Below are positions 7,891 to 18,020 of a DNA stretch of 34,951 nt, in pieces. How positions within the stretch are numbered: position 1 is the stretch's first letter; each line of letters opens with the position of its first letter. The position numbers and the translations under genes were made by a program. The notes beneath the pieces were generated by a model. The model was not told the origin of the DNA, ran no database searches, and saw only the letters and a program-made list of their open reading frames with translations. Source of the DNA: an uncultured Bacteroidia bacterium (GTDB taxonomy: Bacteria > Bacteroidota > Bacteroidia > Bacteroidales > F082); assembly GCA_902801625.1 (NCBI GenBank), contig CADCJI010000029.1, positions 1 through 34,951 of the forward strand. The letters are read 5' to 3'.

Positions 7891-9984
7891 ATGAAAAAAA
7901 CATTATTTACAGCCTTGTCATTGGCGTATGTATTACCAATGACGGCTCAGAGTTTGCCTGACTCTACCGATATGTTTTTCAGGCATTTGGAATTAAAGGA
8001 AGTGACGGTGACGGGTGCCGTGGGCGACATGAGAATGAAAGAGACGCCCATGCCTATCGTAGTGCTTCAAGCCAAGGAACTGCATCAACTGTCGTCCACC
8101 AATCTGATTGACGCCATCGCCAAACAGCCAGGCGTATCACAAATCACCACGGGAAGTGGCATCTCGAAACCCGTCATCCGTGGACTGGGCTACAACCGCA
8201 TTGTGGTTGTTAACGACGGCATCCGACAGGAAGGGCAACAGTGGGGCGACGAGCATGGCATAGAAATCGATGCCAACGAGGTCGGCGCAGTAGAAATCCT
8301 GAAAGGTCCCGCCAGCCTCATGTATGGCTCCGATGCCATGGGCGGCGTGTTGGTGTTCAAAAGTATGCCGACCCTGCCTGAAGGCACTATAAAAGGCAAG
8401 ATAAACGCCGAATATCAAACGAATAATGGCTTGATAGGCGCATCTTTCAATCTTGCTGGCAACCAGAAAGGTTTTACTTGGGATGCCCGATTCAGTGAAA
8501 AGCACGCCCATGCCTACAAGAACCGTTATGACGGCTATGTGCCTAATTCCCAATTCGGTGAACGCGCATTTTCGCTTAAAGCGGGACTGATGCGCAACTG
8601 GGGCTTTTCCAACCTGAAATTTGGCTATTACGACCTTACACCGAGCATCGTGGAAGGCGAACGCGACACGATGACGGGCGAATTGCTCTCCGAGGAAGGT
8701 GACCTGCTGTCTTATCATCATGGCCTACCCTATCAGCGGGTGAATCACTACAAGGCCGTTTCCGAGAGCTTCATCAACCTGTCTTCTGGATACTTGAAAG
8801 TGATTGCGGGCTATCAGCAGAACCGACGCAAGGAGTTTGAGGAAACTGCCGACGAATATGGCCTGTATCTACAACTGCACACCTTGAACTATGATGTCCG
8901 TTATGTCTCGGAAGAAAAATCAGGCTGGAAGTTCTCGACAGGATTGAATGGCATGGGACAGAAATCCATCAATCTAGGCGAGGAATACCTTATCCCCGAT
9001 TACAATTTGTTCGATGCTGGTGTTTATGCCACGGCTTCCAAAATATTGGGTCGTTGGAATTTAAGTGGTGGACTTCGCTTCGACTACCGTTATTTGGCCG
9101 CAAAAGGTCTGATCGAGGACGACGAGGTGCGTTTTGAGGACTTCACGCGACATTTTCAAGGTATCACGGGCAGTTTGGGAGCGACATGCGAAGTCACGGA
9201 AAGGCTTGACCTGAAATTCAATCTTGCCCGAGGCTATCGTGCACCTAACATCAGCGAGTTGGCCTCTAATGGCGAACATGAAGGCTCGTTGAGGTATGAG
9301 ATTGGAAGCCATAACTTTAAGCCAGAATATAGTTGGCAGGCCGACTTGGGTCTTAACTATGCCACTCGCTATTTTGAGTTGAATGCCGCTGTGTTCGCCA
9401 ACCACATCAGCAACTATATCTATCTGCATCGCATCGACAGCATCATCGAACCTGACTTGATGACTTTCGCCTATGCGCAGGGTGAGGCGATGCTGATGGG
9501 CTTCGAGGCTGGTTTTGACATTCATCCTTTCCATGCCCTTCATATTGGGTCGTCGTTTTCTTATGTCAACGCTCAGTTGCTGCACCAACCTGAAGAGATG
9601 CGTTGGCTCCCGATGACGCCCGCACCACGCCTTTCGGCAGATGTGAAATACGAAATCACGCACGACAGCAAGGTGTTCAACAATGCCTATCTTGCAGCAC
9701 GCATAGATTGGTATTTGGAACAGAATCATTATTATGCAGCCTACGACACCGAGACGGCCACTCCCTCCTACCTCTTACTTGGGTTTTCAGCCGGAACCGA
9801 TGTCTTGATCAAAGGCAAGAAAGTCGCCGAACTGGCATTGATTGTCGACAACCTCACGGATGTGTGCTATCAAGACCACTTGAGCCGTCTGAAATATGCG
9901 GATTGGAATGTCGTGACAGGAAGACGCGGCGTGTTCAACATGGGTCGCAATATCGTCTTCAAGCTGACGGTGCCCATTGGGTGA
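7891..9984 (+). CDS. TonB-dependent outer membrane receptor
   Basis: A 697-residue receptor. A signal peptide (MKKTLFTALSLAYVLPMTAQS) is followed by a plug domain: ELKEVTVTGA resembles the TonB box/early plug region, then IAKQPGVSQITTGSGI, KPVIRGLGYNRIVVVNDGIR and GAVEILKGPASLMYGSDAMGG. The beta-barrel extends to the aromatic-rich C terminus. It lacks the N-terminal carboxypeptidase-like domain of SusC-type receptors and has no SusD partner, so it belongs to the smaller receptors for metals, heme, siderophores or cobalamin. The plug resembles receptors annotated for metal ions, but the ligand cannot be read from sequence. It is co-oriented with the small CxxC protein. Confidence 0.93.
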   Translation: MKKTLFTALSLAYVLPMTAQSLPDSTDMFFRHLELKEVTVTGAVGDMRMKETPMPIVVLQAKELHQLSSTNLIDAIAKQPGVSQITTGSGISKPVIRGLGYNRIVVVNDGIRQEGQQWGDEHGIEIDANEVGAVEILKGPASLMYGSDAMGGVLVFKSMPTLPEGTIKGKINAEYQTNNGLIGASFNLAGNQKGFTWDARFSEKHAHAYKNRYDGYVPNSQFGERAFSLKAGLMRNWGFSNLKFGYYDLTPSIVEGERDTMTGELLSEEGDLLSYHHGLPYQRVNHYKAVSESFINLSSGYLKVIAGYQQNRRKEFEETADEYGLYLQLHTLNYDVRYVSEEKSGWKFSTGLNGMGQKSINLGEEYLIPDYNLFDAGVYATASKILGRWNLSGGLRFDYRYLAAKGLIEDDEVRFEDFTRHFQGITGSLGATCEVTERLDLKFNLARGYRAPNISELASNGEHEGSLRYEIGSHNFKPEYSWQADLGLNYATRYFELNAAVFANHISNYIYLHRIDSIIEPDLMTFAYAQGEAMLMGFEAGFDIHPFHALHIGSSFSYVNAQLLHQPEEMRWLPMTPAPRLSADVKYEITHDSKVFNNAYLAARIDWYLEQNHYYAAYDTETATPSYLLLGFSAGTDVLIKGKKVAELALIVDNLTDVCYQDHLSRLKYADWNVVTGRRGVFNMGRNIVFKLTVPIG

Positions 9985-10037
9985 CCTCCCCCATCCCATA
10001 TCATGCCCCTTCTCAGCACAATACTATGTCAAAGCCT

Positions 10038-10059
10038 ATTTGAAAGTTTTTTTTCAAAT
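10038..10059. repeat. Inverted repeat upstream of the acyl-activating operon
   Basis: An 8-bp inverted repeat, ATTTGAAA and TTTCAAAT, around a T-rich spacer. It lies after the receptor gene and about 15 bases upstream of the next -7 box. It could act as terminator for the receptor gene (T-run in the loop rather than after it argues against this) or as a regulator site. Confidence 0.4.
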
Positions 10060-10073
10060 CAGAAAAAACCTCG

Positions 10074-10081
10074 TATTTTTG
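10074..10081 (+). promoter_or_regulatory. -7 box for the acyl-activating enzyme / ACP / GNAT operon
   Basis: TATTTTTG, matching TAnnTTTG, 34 bases before the ATG at 10116. Confidence 0.55.
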
Positions 10082-10115
10082 CTGATGGAAAACACATTAA
10101 ATAAAATTTTGTTAT

Positions 10116-11536
10116 ATGTCTAATAACCAATCAATTATTACAAACGCAGAGTATTTCCCAAGCATGCTTCCCGCTGAGGAACTTGCTCAATTGAAGTTTA
10201 TCCCAACATTTCCCGAATTTGTAACATGGATAGAACAAAAGTGGGCTGACCTGCCTTGCTTATCCGACACGGTCAACACATTGAATTATAAGCAAACCTG
10301 TGACATCATTGCCCGTAAACGCGCTTTGCTGAACGAATTAGGCCTGCAAAAAGGTGACAAGGTGGCTATTCTCGACAACATTACCGTCGAGGCAGTTGAG
10401 ATGTTTCTCGCCGTCACGTCAGCAGGCTATGTGGCCATCAACCTGCCTTCGCAGCTGCCTCCTCAAGCCATCGTGGGCTGCTGCATGAAGTTTGGCGTAA
10501 AGGTGTTGGCTTACGGCAAGGACTTCGCGCTATCTTCTTCACAGGTGGTACCACGGGTGCTCCTAAAGGTGCGGTCCTACCCCATCGTGCCTTGATGCGC
10601 GGTGCCTTGAATGGCGTATACGCCCCAGGCAGCCAACTCGGTCATCACCGTTATGCCTGCGTGTTGCCCTTGAGCCATGTGTTCGGCCTCGTCCGCAGCA
10701 CATTGTCTGTCCTGATGGAAGGCGGTGCCTGGTTCTCTGCTGGCAACACCAAAGAGACGGTCACCAAGTTCCCCGTCATTCGTCCTACCTGCCTCGTTGC
10801 CGTTCCCGGTATTTGCGAGATTTTGCTTGGTCTGGTCAAGATGTACGGAAAGCCTTTCCTGGGTGGTCAACTGGGATTTATTATCTCGGGTGCCGCCAAT
10901 GTGCCCCCGAAACTCATCGGCGAGTTCGATGAGTTGGGCATCCACCTCTTTGCGGGATATGGCATGACCGAAGGCGCCAACCTCACCACCGGCAATATCG
11001 ATGTGAAGTCGCGTCCCACCTCAGTCGGCAAGCTCTATCCTGAACAAGAAGCGAAAGTGGTCGATGGCGAGTTGTGGTTCCGTGGCGATAATGTATTCCT
11101 CGGTTACTATGGCGACCCTGAAAAGACGGCCGAAACCCTTACTGAAGATGGTTGGATCAAGACGGGCGACCTTGTGCGTTTTGACGAGGAAGGCTATATG
11201 TACATCGTTGGCCGCATCAAGAACCTCATCATCCTTTCCAACGGTGAGAATGTCAGCCCCGAGAGCATCGAAGAGCCGTTCTACAAAGACCCGAAGCTCC
11301 GCGACTGCCTCGTCAAGGAAGACGAATTGGATGGCCGTCAGGTGATTGCCATAGAGATTCTGCCACGCATGGAGGAGTTTGGCAACGGTCCATGGGAAGA
11401 AGTGGAAGCCTATTTCAAGGATTTGGTCGGCAAAGTCAACGCTGAGCTGCCCACAACCCACCAAGTAAGCAAAGTCACTGTGCGTAAAGAGGACTTCAAG
11501 CGTACTGGCGCCATGAAAGTCTCAAGAAACCAATAA
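10116..11536 (+). pseudogene. Acyl-CoA/acyl-ACP synthetase (AMP-binding), internal deletion with frameshift
   Basis: Frame 1 (from the ATG at 10116) codes for about 137 residues of an ANL-superfamily N terminus (LNYKQTCDIIARKRALLNEL, GDKVAILDNITVEAVEMFLA) and then loses homology near base 10527. A second frame begins with the AMP-binding P-loop, AIFFTGGTTGAPKGAVLP, and runs to 11536 with GYGMTEGA, WIKTGDL (adenylate-binding Asp) and the C-terminal lysine region (FKRTGAMKVSR). Compared with normal family members, some 30-60 residues between the two parts are missing and the frame changes at the junction. As written, the enzyme could not be made whole. The family activates fatty acids with ATP; the adjacent ACP suggests loading acyl chains onto it. 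An assembly error is possible. Confidence 0.8.
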
Positions 11537-11539
11537 GCC

Positions 11540-11782
11540 ATGGAAAGAGAACAAATTTTCAACGAGTTGAAGGAAATCCTGAAGCTCATCAAGCCATCAG
11601 CTGATTTCAGTAAGATCAACGAGGACTCACAGCTTGTCCGCGATGTGGGCTTGGATTCATTGACCATCTTGCTGCTGAGCCTCGCTATCGAGAACAAGTT
11701 CGCTTTCAAGTTCGAAGGCAATCCCAAGTTCACCACGGTGGGCGAAGTCATTGACTTTATCAGCGCGAATTCAACCCTTTAA
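11540..11782 (+). CDS. Acyl carrier protein
   Basis: An 80-residue acidic protein with the phosphopantetheine attachment motif DVGLDSLT (Ser at residue 40), preceded by an acidic first helix and followed by the usual IENKF...FTTVGEVIDFI end. It begins 3 bases after the acyl-activating gene and ends 4 bases before the GNAT-like gene, so the three are one operon. It is unlikely to be the housekeeping AcpP given this setting. The probable job is to carry acyl chains for sphingolipid synthesis, as the dedicated ACP does in the Caulobacter ceramide locus. Confidence 0.9.
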   Translation: MEREQIFNELKEILKLIKPSADFSKINEDSQLVRDVGLDSLTILLLSLAIENKFAFKFEGNPKFTTVGEVIDFISANSTL

Positions 11783-11786
11783 GCCT

Positions 11787-12902
11787 ATGAGCATCCGAAT
11801 CGAAAAGGTGGAAAGTCACAAGCAGTTGAAGAAGTTTGTGACTTTCCCTCTCCATTTATATAAGAATTGCCCCAATTGGGTGCCTGCTTTGGAAGGCGAC
11901 GAATACGACACCTTCAACCCCGAGAAAAACGGCGCCTACGACTTCTGCGAGGCGGACTGCTTCTTGGCCTACCGAGGCAACGAAATTGTTGGCCGCGTGG
12001 CCGCCATCATCAACCATAAGGCCGACGATGCAGAGAATATTGTCCGTTTCGGCTGGCTCGACTTCATCGAAGACGAGGAAGTGTTGCGCGCTTTGATTGA
12101 TGCCGTTGCAGACTGGGGCAAACAACACGGACGCACTGAGATGCATGGCCCATGGGGATTCACCGACATGGACAAGGAAGGCCTCTTGGTGGAAGGCTAC
12201 GAACACCTCTCCCCTTTCACCTGCCTCTATAACTATCCTTATTATGGCGAAATGTTGGAGCGTCTCGGCTTCACGAAAGATGTCGACTGGACCCAACGGA
12301 CGCTTGAGGTGAGCAAGGAACTGCCACCCATGTTCCAATTCGCCAACCTGATTGAGGAAAGGTTCAAGGTGCATGTGGTGCAGCCGCACAGCATGAAAGA
12401 GATGGGAAACCGATACGGGAGGGAGATCTTCCACATGTACAACGATGCTTTCGCGCCCCTGAATGGTTTTTCGCCTTTGACCGACAAGCAAATTGATGCC
12501 TATCTGAAAACCTATGTTCCCATTCTTGACAAAGACTTTGTCGCCTTGGCCGTCGATGCCAATGACAAGCCTATCGGTTTCATCTTCTGCGTGCCTTCGC
12601 TATCAAAGGCAGTAAAGAAATCCAATGGACGACTGTTCCCCTTTGGCTTCATTAATATTTTGAAGGCCTTGAAGAAAAACGACACCCTCGAGGCATTGAT
12701 CATGGGCGTGATGCCCGAATATCAGCAATGCGGCATCCCGGTGCTGTTGTTCAAGTACCTTCACGAGAACTGCATCAAGCGGGGCATCGATACCATCATC
12801 ATGAACCCGCAGTTGGAGGAGAATTACAAGGTGCAGTCGCTCTTCGGCGACTACAAGACCGAGCCTTTCATGCGGAGGCGTGCCTATAAGAGGACGCTTT
12901 AA
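11787..12902 (+). CDS. GNAT-fold N-acyltransferase, candidate bacterial ceramide synthase
   Basis: A 371-residue protein of the GNAT-like family that begins IEKVESHKQLKKFVTFPLHL and contains NWVPALEGDE, a DCFLAYRGNEIVGRVAAIIN core, MHGPWGFTDMDKEG and a late MGVMPEYQQCGIPVLLF acyl-CoA-type loop. Proteins of this long GNAT type sit in bacterial sphingolipid loci, and the Caulobacter ceramide synthase (bCerS) is reported to be GNAT-like, transferring an acyl chain to a long-chain base. Location beside an ACP and acyl-activating enzyme, facing SPT, supports that role. The ATG at 11787 starts 4 bases after the ACP stop. The last 4 bases overlap the convergent SDR gene. Assignment to ceramide synthesis is inferred from context. 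Confidence 0.75.
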   Translation: MSIRIEKVESHKQLKKFVTFPLHLYKNCPNWVPALEGDEYDTFNPEKNGAYDFCEADCFLAYRGNEIVGRVAAIINHKADDAENIVRFGWLDFIEDEEVLRALIDAVADWGKQHGRTEMHGPWGFTDMDKEGLLVEGYEHLSPFTCLYNYPYYGEMLERLGFTKDVDWTQRTLEVSKELPPMFQFANLIEERFKVHVVQPHSMKEMGNRYGREIFHMYNDAFAPLNGFSPLTDKQIDAYLKTYVPILDKDFVALAVDANDKPIGFIFCVPSLSKAVKKSNGRLFPFGFINILKALKKNDTLEALIMGVMPEYQQCGIPVLLFKYLHENCIKRGIDTIIMNPQLEENYKVQSLFGDYKTEPFMRRRAYKRTL

Positions 12903-13689
12903 CCGTAATAACTACCCAAAATTGCAGCAAACCATTTTGCCGGCAAGATTTGTTTCAGGAACACAGAGAGCCGTTGTTCGAAGGAGGCAACGACATAACC
13001 ATGTTTAGGATTCTTTTTCTTAAGGATTGTGCTGATTTTTCGGGCTAGTACCTGTGGCTTCAGCCCGCCTGTCTCGTCATGTTCCACCTTGTCAATCGCT
13101 TTTTGATAGGCTGGATAGGCTTGAAGCACCTCGTCTTTGGTTGCTTTCTTTCGGCTGCCCGTGAAACCTGTCGAGAAGTCACCAGGACGAATCACGGTTA
13201 CGGTGATGCCAAACGGCTTTGTCTCCAGGCGCAGGGCCTCGCAATAACCTTCGATGGCGAACTTGCTGGCCGAATAGAAACCTTGAAACGGCAGCCCCAT
13301 CAAGCCACCGATAGAGCTGAGCGCAACGATTTTGCCTGAGCCTTGTTTCCTCATGTGAGGCAGCACAGCGTCAACACAATGCACCAAACCCATGAAGTTG
13401 GCATCCATCTGTTCCCTGATTTCTTCCTCTGTGGCGAACTCCAAGGGTCCGCCGATGCCCATGCCGGCATTGTTGACCAAAACATCAATTCGGCATTCAG
13501 CCTCGATGATTTGTTGCACTGCCTGTTGCACCGCTGCGGCGTCGCGGACATCCAAACGAAGGTATTTCACTTGTGGCAATGGCGCGACTTCACGGCGCAC
13601 TGTCCCGTAAACGACATAACCTTCCTGCGAGAGTAAACGGGCAGTCTCCAAACCAAAACCCGAGGATATCCCTGTGATGAATATGACCA

Positions 13690-13690
<1 letters not shown>
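12899..13690 (-). CDS. Short-chain dehydrogenase/reductase, candidate sphingolipid reductase
   Basis: A 263-residue classical SDR: nucleotide-binding TGISSGFG (residues about 6-13), NNAG, the catalytic Ser in VALSSIGG and the YSASK active-site Tyr/Lys, plus a C-terminal extension that ends in a hydrophobic FLKQILPAKWFAAILGSY, which may touch the membrane. Its ATG overlaps the SPT stop codon (TAATG), a strong sign of translational coupling. The expected step is reduction of a 3-keto long-chain base or of keto-ceramide, as shown for KDSR-like and CerR enzymes. Sequence alone cannot say which. Confidence 0.85.
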
Positions 13691-14997
<1,307 letters not shown>

Positions 14998-15023
14998 TTA
15001 CACCCTGGCGCATATATGAAAAT

Positions 15024-15066
15024 CGCGGAAAAACTCCCCTGATTTTTTCAGGGAAATCTTTCCGCG
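15024..15066 (-). terminator. Strong hairpin downstream of the T9SS thioredoxin-like gene
   Basis: Outer stem CGCGGAAA / TTTCCGCG and inner stem TCCCCTGA / TCAGGGA enclose a short T-rich loop. It starts about 26 bases after the stop of the minus-strand gene ending at 15092. There is only a weak T-run after the stem on the minus strand. Confidence 0.6.
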
Positions 15067-15091
15067 AATTGGATTTGAAGGCTCTTATGCC

Positions 15092-16168
15092 TTATTCGTG
15101 CACAATCACCAAGCGTTGCGTCATTCCGTTGCTTGTCCTAATGAAGTAGATGCCTTCTTGGTACTTGGCAGTCGGGATGACCAATTGCGACTCGTCGGTG
15201 TAGAAAGTCTCGACTTTCTGCCCGACTACGTTGTAAAAGCTTACCACGCCAAGGTTCTCGCCTTGGAGGGTTACGCTTTCGTTGGCAGGATTGGGGAACA
15301 CAGTCAGCGTAGCGTTGTTTTCTTTGACACCAACGGTTGATTCGTAAACGATATTGACCTCAAAGTTGCCCTCCGAAGTGTTGACATACATTTTTCCTTC
15401 GAAGGTTTCCCTAACAGGTACATCGACATAGACTTCCACGATAGCAGTCTGTCCTGCAGCAACAGTCATGCCTTCAGTGACATCTTGGCCTTCGTACATG
15501 CATTGCAATTCAAAAATGTTGTCAGCAGTGAAGGCATTGACGGCCACATCGTCACCGGTCATGTTGGAAATGGTCAGCAGACCGGGCTCGTAAGTCTCGC
15601 CATCACTGTAGATGTGCAAGGTTTGCGGGTTGACGGTCAGCGTACCCGTGCAGTCGTGAGGTTGCAGGCCGTTTCGTTGCATGGCATTGACCACATCTTG
15701 TGCCGAGAAAGGATAGAGATCCAGCAGTCCCTGGATAGGAATGCTGCGGTCAGGCATGATGAGGACGAGGGTGGGACAGGCTTGGATGCCATAAAGGTCG
15801 AAGACTTCGTTGCCGCCGCCGTCTCTTCCTACAGTAGGAAAATCAACACCATATTCGTTGGCCCACTGCTGGCAGACGGCATCATTATCAATGTAAGAGA
15901 TTTCGATGTAAAACACATCGTGAAGGTTGCAGCCCATTTGTGTATAGGAACCTGTGATGTAGGGCGAAATCACCTGACATTGACCACATGAGTAGAAGAA
16001 AAAGTCGATGAAGACGGCTTGACCTCGGTCGAGGATCTCGAAGAGGTTGTAAGTCTGTCCGTGGCAGTCGGTCACGGTGAAGTCAACGGCTTCGGTGAGG
16101 TTGGTTTGTTGTGCGCGAAGACCTGCCCCAAAGAGCAGGAACGCGAGGAGAATGTAAAGCTTTTTCAT
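15092..16168 (-). CDS. Secreted thioredoxin-fold protein with T9SS sorting domain
   Basis: A 358-residue exported protein. A signal peptide (MKKLYILLAFLLFGAGLRAQ) is followed by a TlpA/AhpC-type thioredoxin-like domain at residues ~25-170, with the active-site CGQC in FIDFFFYSCGQCQV and cis-Pro region GIQACPTLVLI. A beta-rich domain spans ~180-275, and a T9SS type A sorting domain ends the protein (TLTVFPNPANESVTL ... YQEGIYFIRTSNGMTQRLVI). The redox domain is therefore carried to the cell surface or outside, probably as a thiol-disulfide enzyme or a surface anchor. I used the ATG at 16168, which begins the signal peptide. Confidence 0.88.
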   Translation of the reverse strand: MKKLYILLAFLLFGAGLRAQQTNLTEAVDFTVTDCHGQTYNLFEILDRGQAVFIDFFFYSCGQCQVISPYITGSYTQMGCNLHDVFYIEISYIDNDAVCQQWANEYGVDFPTVGRDGGGNEVFDLYGIQACPTLVLIMPDRSIPIQGLLDLYPFSAQDVVNAMQRNGLQPHDCTGTLTVNPQTLHIYSDGETYEPGLLTISNMTGDDVAVNAFTADNIFELQCMYEGQDVTEGMTVAAGQTAIVEVYVDVPVRETFEGKMYVNTSEGNFEVNIVYESTVGVKENNATLTVFPNPANESVTLQGENLGVVSFYNVVGQKVETFYTDESQLVIPTAKYQEGIYFIRTSNGMTQRLVIVHE

Positions 16169-16204
16169 GGTTTGTAACTGTTCAAAATTAAACTTCATGT
16201 TTCT

Positions 16205-16275
16205 GACTTCGGGACTACGGGACTTCGAGACTACGGAATTGTTCTGTCTCGCAGTCCCGCAGTCTCGTAGTCTCT
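16205..16275. repeat. Inverted array of 8-bp units (RGACTNCG)
   Basis: The left side reads as about four successive 8-base units (gacttcg, ggactacg, ggacttcg, agactacg). The right side is about three or four of the same units on the opposite strand (agactacg, agactgcg, ggactgcg). The two blocks face each other across a short AT-rich spacer and could fold into a long hairpin. It lies between two T9SS cargo genes. Confidence 0.75.
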
Positions 16276-16306
16276 TGTCAATTATATAACCGAATTATGC
16301 TCTATT

Positions 16307-17179
16307 TTATTGTTTGGAAACGAGTTTCACGCTTTCGCCGTTTTCGGTCTTCACACGAACCATATAAACTCCAGCCTGATATTGGCTCATATCAAGGGTG
16401 GTCATGTTTCCGTCCACATGGCTGTCGTAAACCACTTGGCCAAGCGTGTTCATCACGGTGACATGGTTAATCCCTGGTGCAGCGATGTTCACATTGTTCG
16501 TGGTGGGATTGGGATAGACAGAGACAGATTCGTTGCTCTCGTTGATCCAGTCGTAGCCATCGACATATACCCATGCCAGCCAGCTATAAGCTTCGCTACT
16601 GACAGAAGCCACATCCATCCAGCCATAGCCATCGATGCCAAGCCAACGGCTGTTGGGGTTGCCCACATCGGCAACGGCAGGTGCAGGATATTGAATGGAG
16701 CCGTCATGGTAGAAAGTCAACCAAATGTTTTGTGTGCCATCGATTTCGACAGGGGTTTCAAGCCTGAAGGTGACAACATCGCCGACTGTGCCTGTGATTT
16801 CGAACTGTTGGGTAGAAACCAAAGTGCCTGGAGCAGTATCGCCGCCAAGGTAAAAATTGACAGTGTAGGTGGTGGCAAATTGCTCTTCACCTGCATCCAA
16901 GAAACCAAACTCAGTGAAAGAACAGCCTTTGTAATCGTTCATCAGATCGGCAGGGAACATATAACCCCAATTGAAGGGCATTCCAATACCGATAATTTGT
17001 GGCGATGAGTAATCACCGACATAGGAGAACCAAGAACCCTCCGAAGGAAGTCGGTCTTGTGAAATCATCACATGGTTCATTTCAGCAGCATTCAATTGGA
17101 TGTCGCCACGGTTTTGTGCTTGTGTCATGCCTGTCATGGCAAAAACGCACATCAAAAAGAATAATACATTTTTCTTCAT
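16307..17179 (-). CDS. Secreted protein with T9SS sorting domain
   Basis: A 290-residue exported protein: signal peptide MKKNVLFFLMCVFAMTGMTQAQ, a beta-rich central region of roughly 190 residues with several Trp/Tyr-rich motifs (GWMDVAS, SWLAWVYVDGYDW), and a T9SS type A C-terminal domain (VSVYPNPTTNNVNI ... YQAGVYMVRVKTENGESVKL). No catalytic motif is recognised. The gene starts 28 bases after the lipoprotein gene, so it may be the last member of the sigma-factor operon. Its role is unknown; surface display is the expectation. Confidence 0.85.
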   Translation of the reverse strand: MKKNVLFFLMCVFAMTGMTQAQNRGDIQLNAAEMNHVMISQDRLPSEGSWFSYVGDYSSPQIIGIGMPFNWGYMFPADLMNDYKGCSFTEFGFLDAGEEQFATTYTVNFYLGGDTAPGTLVSTQQFEITGTVGDVVTFRLETPVEIDGTQNIWLTFYHDGSIQYPAPAVADVGNPNSRWLGIDGYGWMDVASVSSEAYSWLAWVYVDGYDWINESNESVSVYPNPTTNNVNIAAPGINHVTVMNTLGQVVYDSHVDGNMTTLDMSQYQAGVYMVRVKTENGESVKLVSKQ

Positions 17180-17207
17180 AAGAATAAAAGTTTTGATAAA
17201 TGGTTAA

Positions 17208-18005
17208 TTATTTGATAATCATGTCTTCGCTGATATGGGTGATGATGGAGTTACATTCCTCTTGGTCGTCATAGAAGAAAAGCCATAAGGCGCGTTCTTC
17301 GCTATCGGCAGCAGTGATGTAGCCGATGTGACCGTGAGTTTGGGCATCGTCCATGATGCTGTGATTCCAATCCTTTTGCTGTTGCAGGCCGGGATTAAGG
17401 GCCCTATTGGGATGTAGTCTTTCGTCAATCATCCCGATGACAAGCGATCGTGCAATGGTCATAATGTAGTCATCGTATGTATCATTTGCAGGCGCTTGCT
17501 CTATTGGGCCTTGGCCAACGATGATGGCTGTATTGGGCAGCAACGAATCGGGGGCTTGGAAGCTGTTCATGACTTCGCGCATCTTGTCGGCAACGATATG
17601 CGTAAATCTCTCGATGTCTTCATCGGGTATTTGGCTGATGTCGGTCAAAGTGTCAAAGATGGCGTCGTCCAAAAAATCGGTTTCGATGCCAACACCAATC
17701 ATGACAGGATTGTCGTCGTTCGGACAATTAAAGTTGGCGGTGTCGTAAGTCATGAAGCCGAAATCCCGTTTCAGCATTTCCCAATCCGTTTCGTTGTCGG
17801 CTTGCAACATCAAGGCGTCGATGCATTTTCCGTTGACTGACAAATCGCCGAGGTAGGCCACAGTGAGGTTGGCATTGTCGGCATACTTGCAGTACATTTC
17901 CATCGCAGCTTTTTTGCAGGTTGTTGTCTCGGATGCGGTCCTTTCCTTGCAGGCAGAAAGCCATAAAGCAAGGATCACAGCGAGATATGGAACGAGGCTT
18001 TTCAT
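17208..18005 (-). CDS. Hypothetical lipoprotein in the ECF sigma operon
   Basis: A 265-residue protein with a lipoprotein signal (MKSLVPYLAVILALWLSAC). The mature part has several Cys residues (CKK, YCKYA, GKCIDAL, NFNCPND) and is otherwise acidic. I do not recognise a family. It lies 15 bases after the anti-sigma-like gene and is probably co-transcribed with it, so it may be part of the sensing side of that sigma system or simply a target of it. Confidence 0.75.
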   Translation of the reverse strand: MKSLVPYLAVILALWLSACKERTASETTTCKKAAMEMYCKYADNANLTVAYLGDLSVNGKCIDALMLQADNETDWEMLKRDFGFMTYDTANFNCPNDDNPVMIGVGIETDFLDDAIFDTLTDISQIPDEDIERFTHIVADKMREVMNSFQAPDSLLPNTAIIVGQGPIEQAPANDTYDDYIMTIARSLVIGMIDERLHPNRALNPGLQQQKDWNHSIMDDAQTHGHIGYITAADSEERALWLFFYDDQEECNSIITHISEDMIIK

Positions 18006-18020
18006 TGTCTTTGGGTTTTG

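Noticed and set aside
7891-9984. SusC-type polysaccharide utilisation receptor
   Set aside because: Shorter than SusC proteins, no N-terminal carboxypeptidase-like domain, and no SusD or glycosidase gene beside it.
10500-10600. Programmed ribosomal frameshift in the acyl-activating gene
   Set aside because: No slippery sequence is seen, and conserved residues are missing at the junction, which a frameshift would not explain.
16205-16275. CRISPR array
   Set aside because: Units are only 8 bases long with no spacers and are arranged as inverted blocks; no cas gene is nearby.
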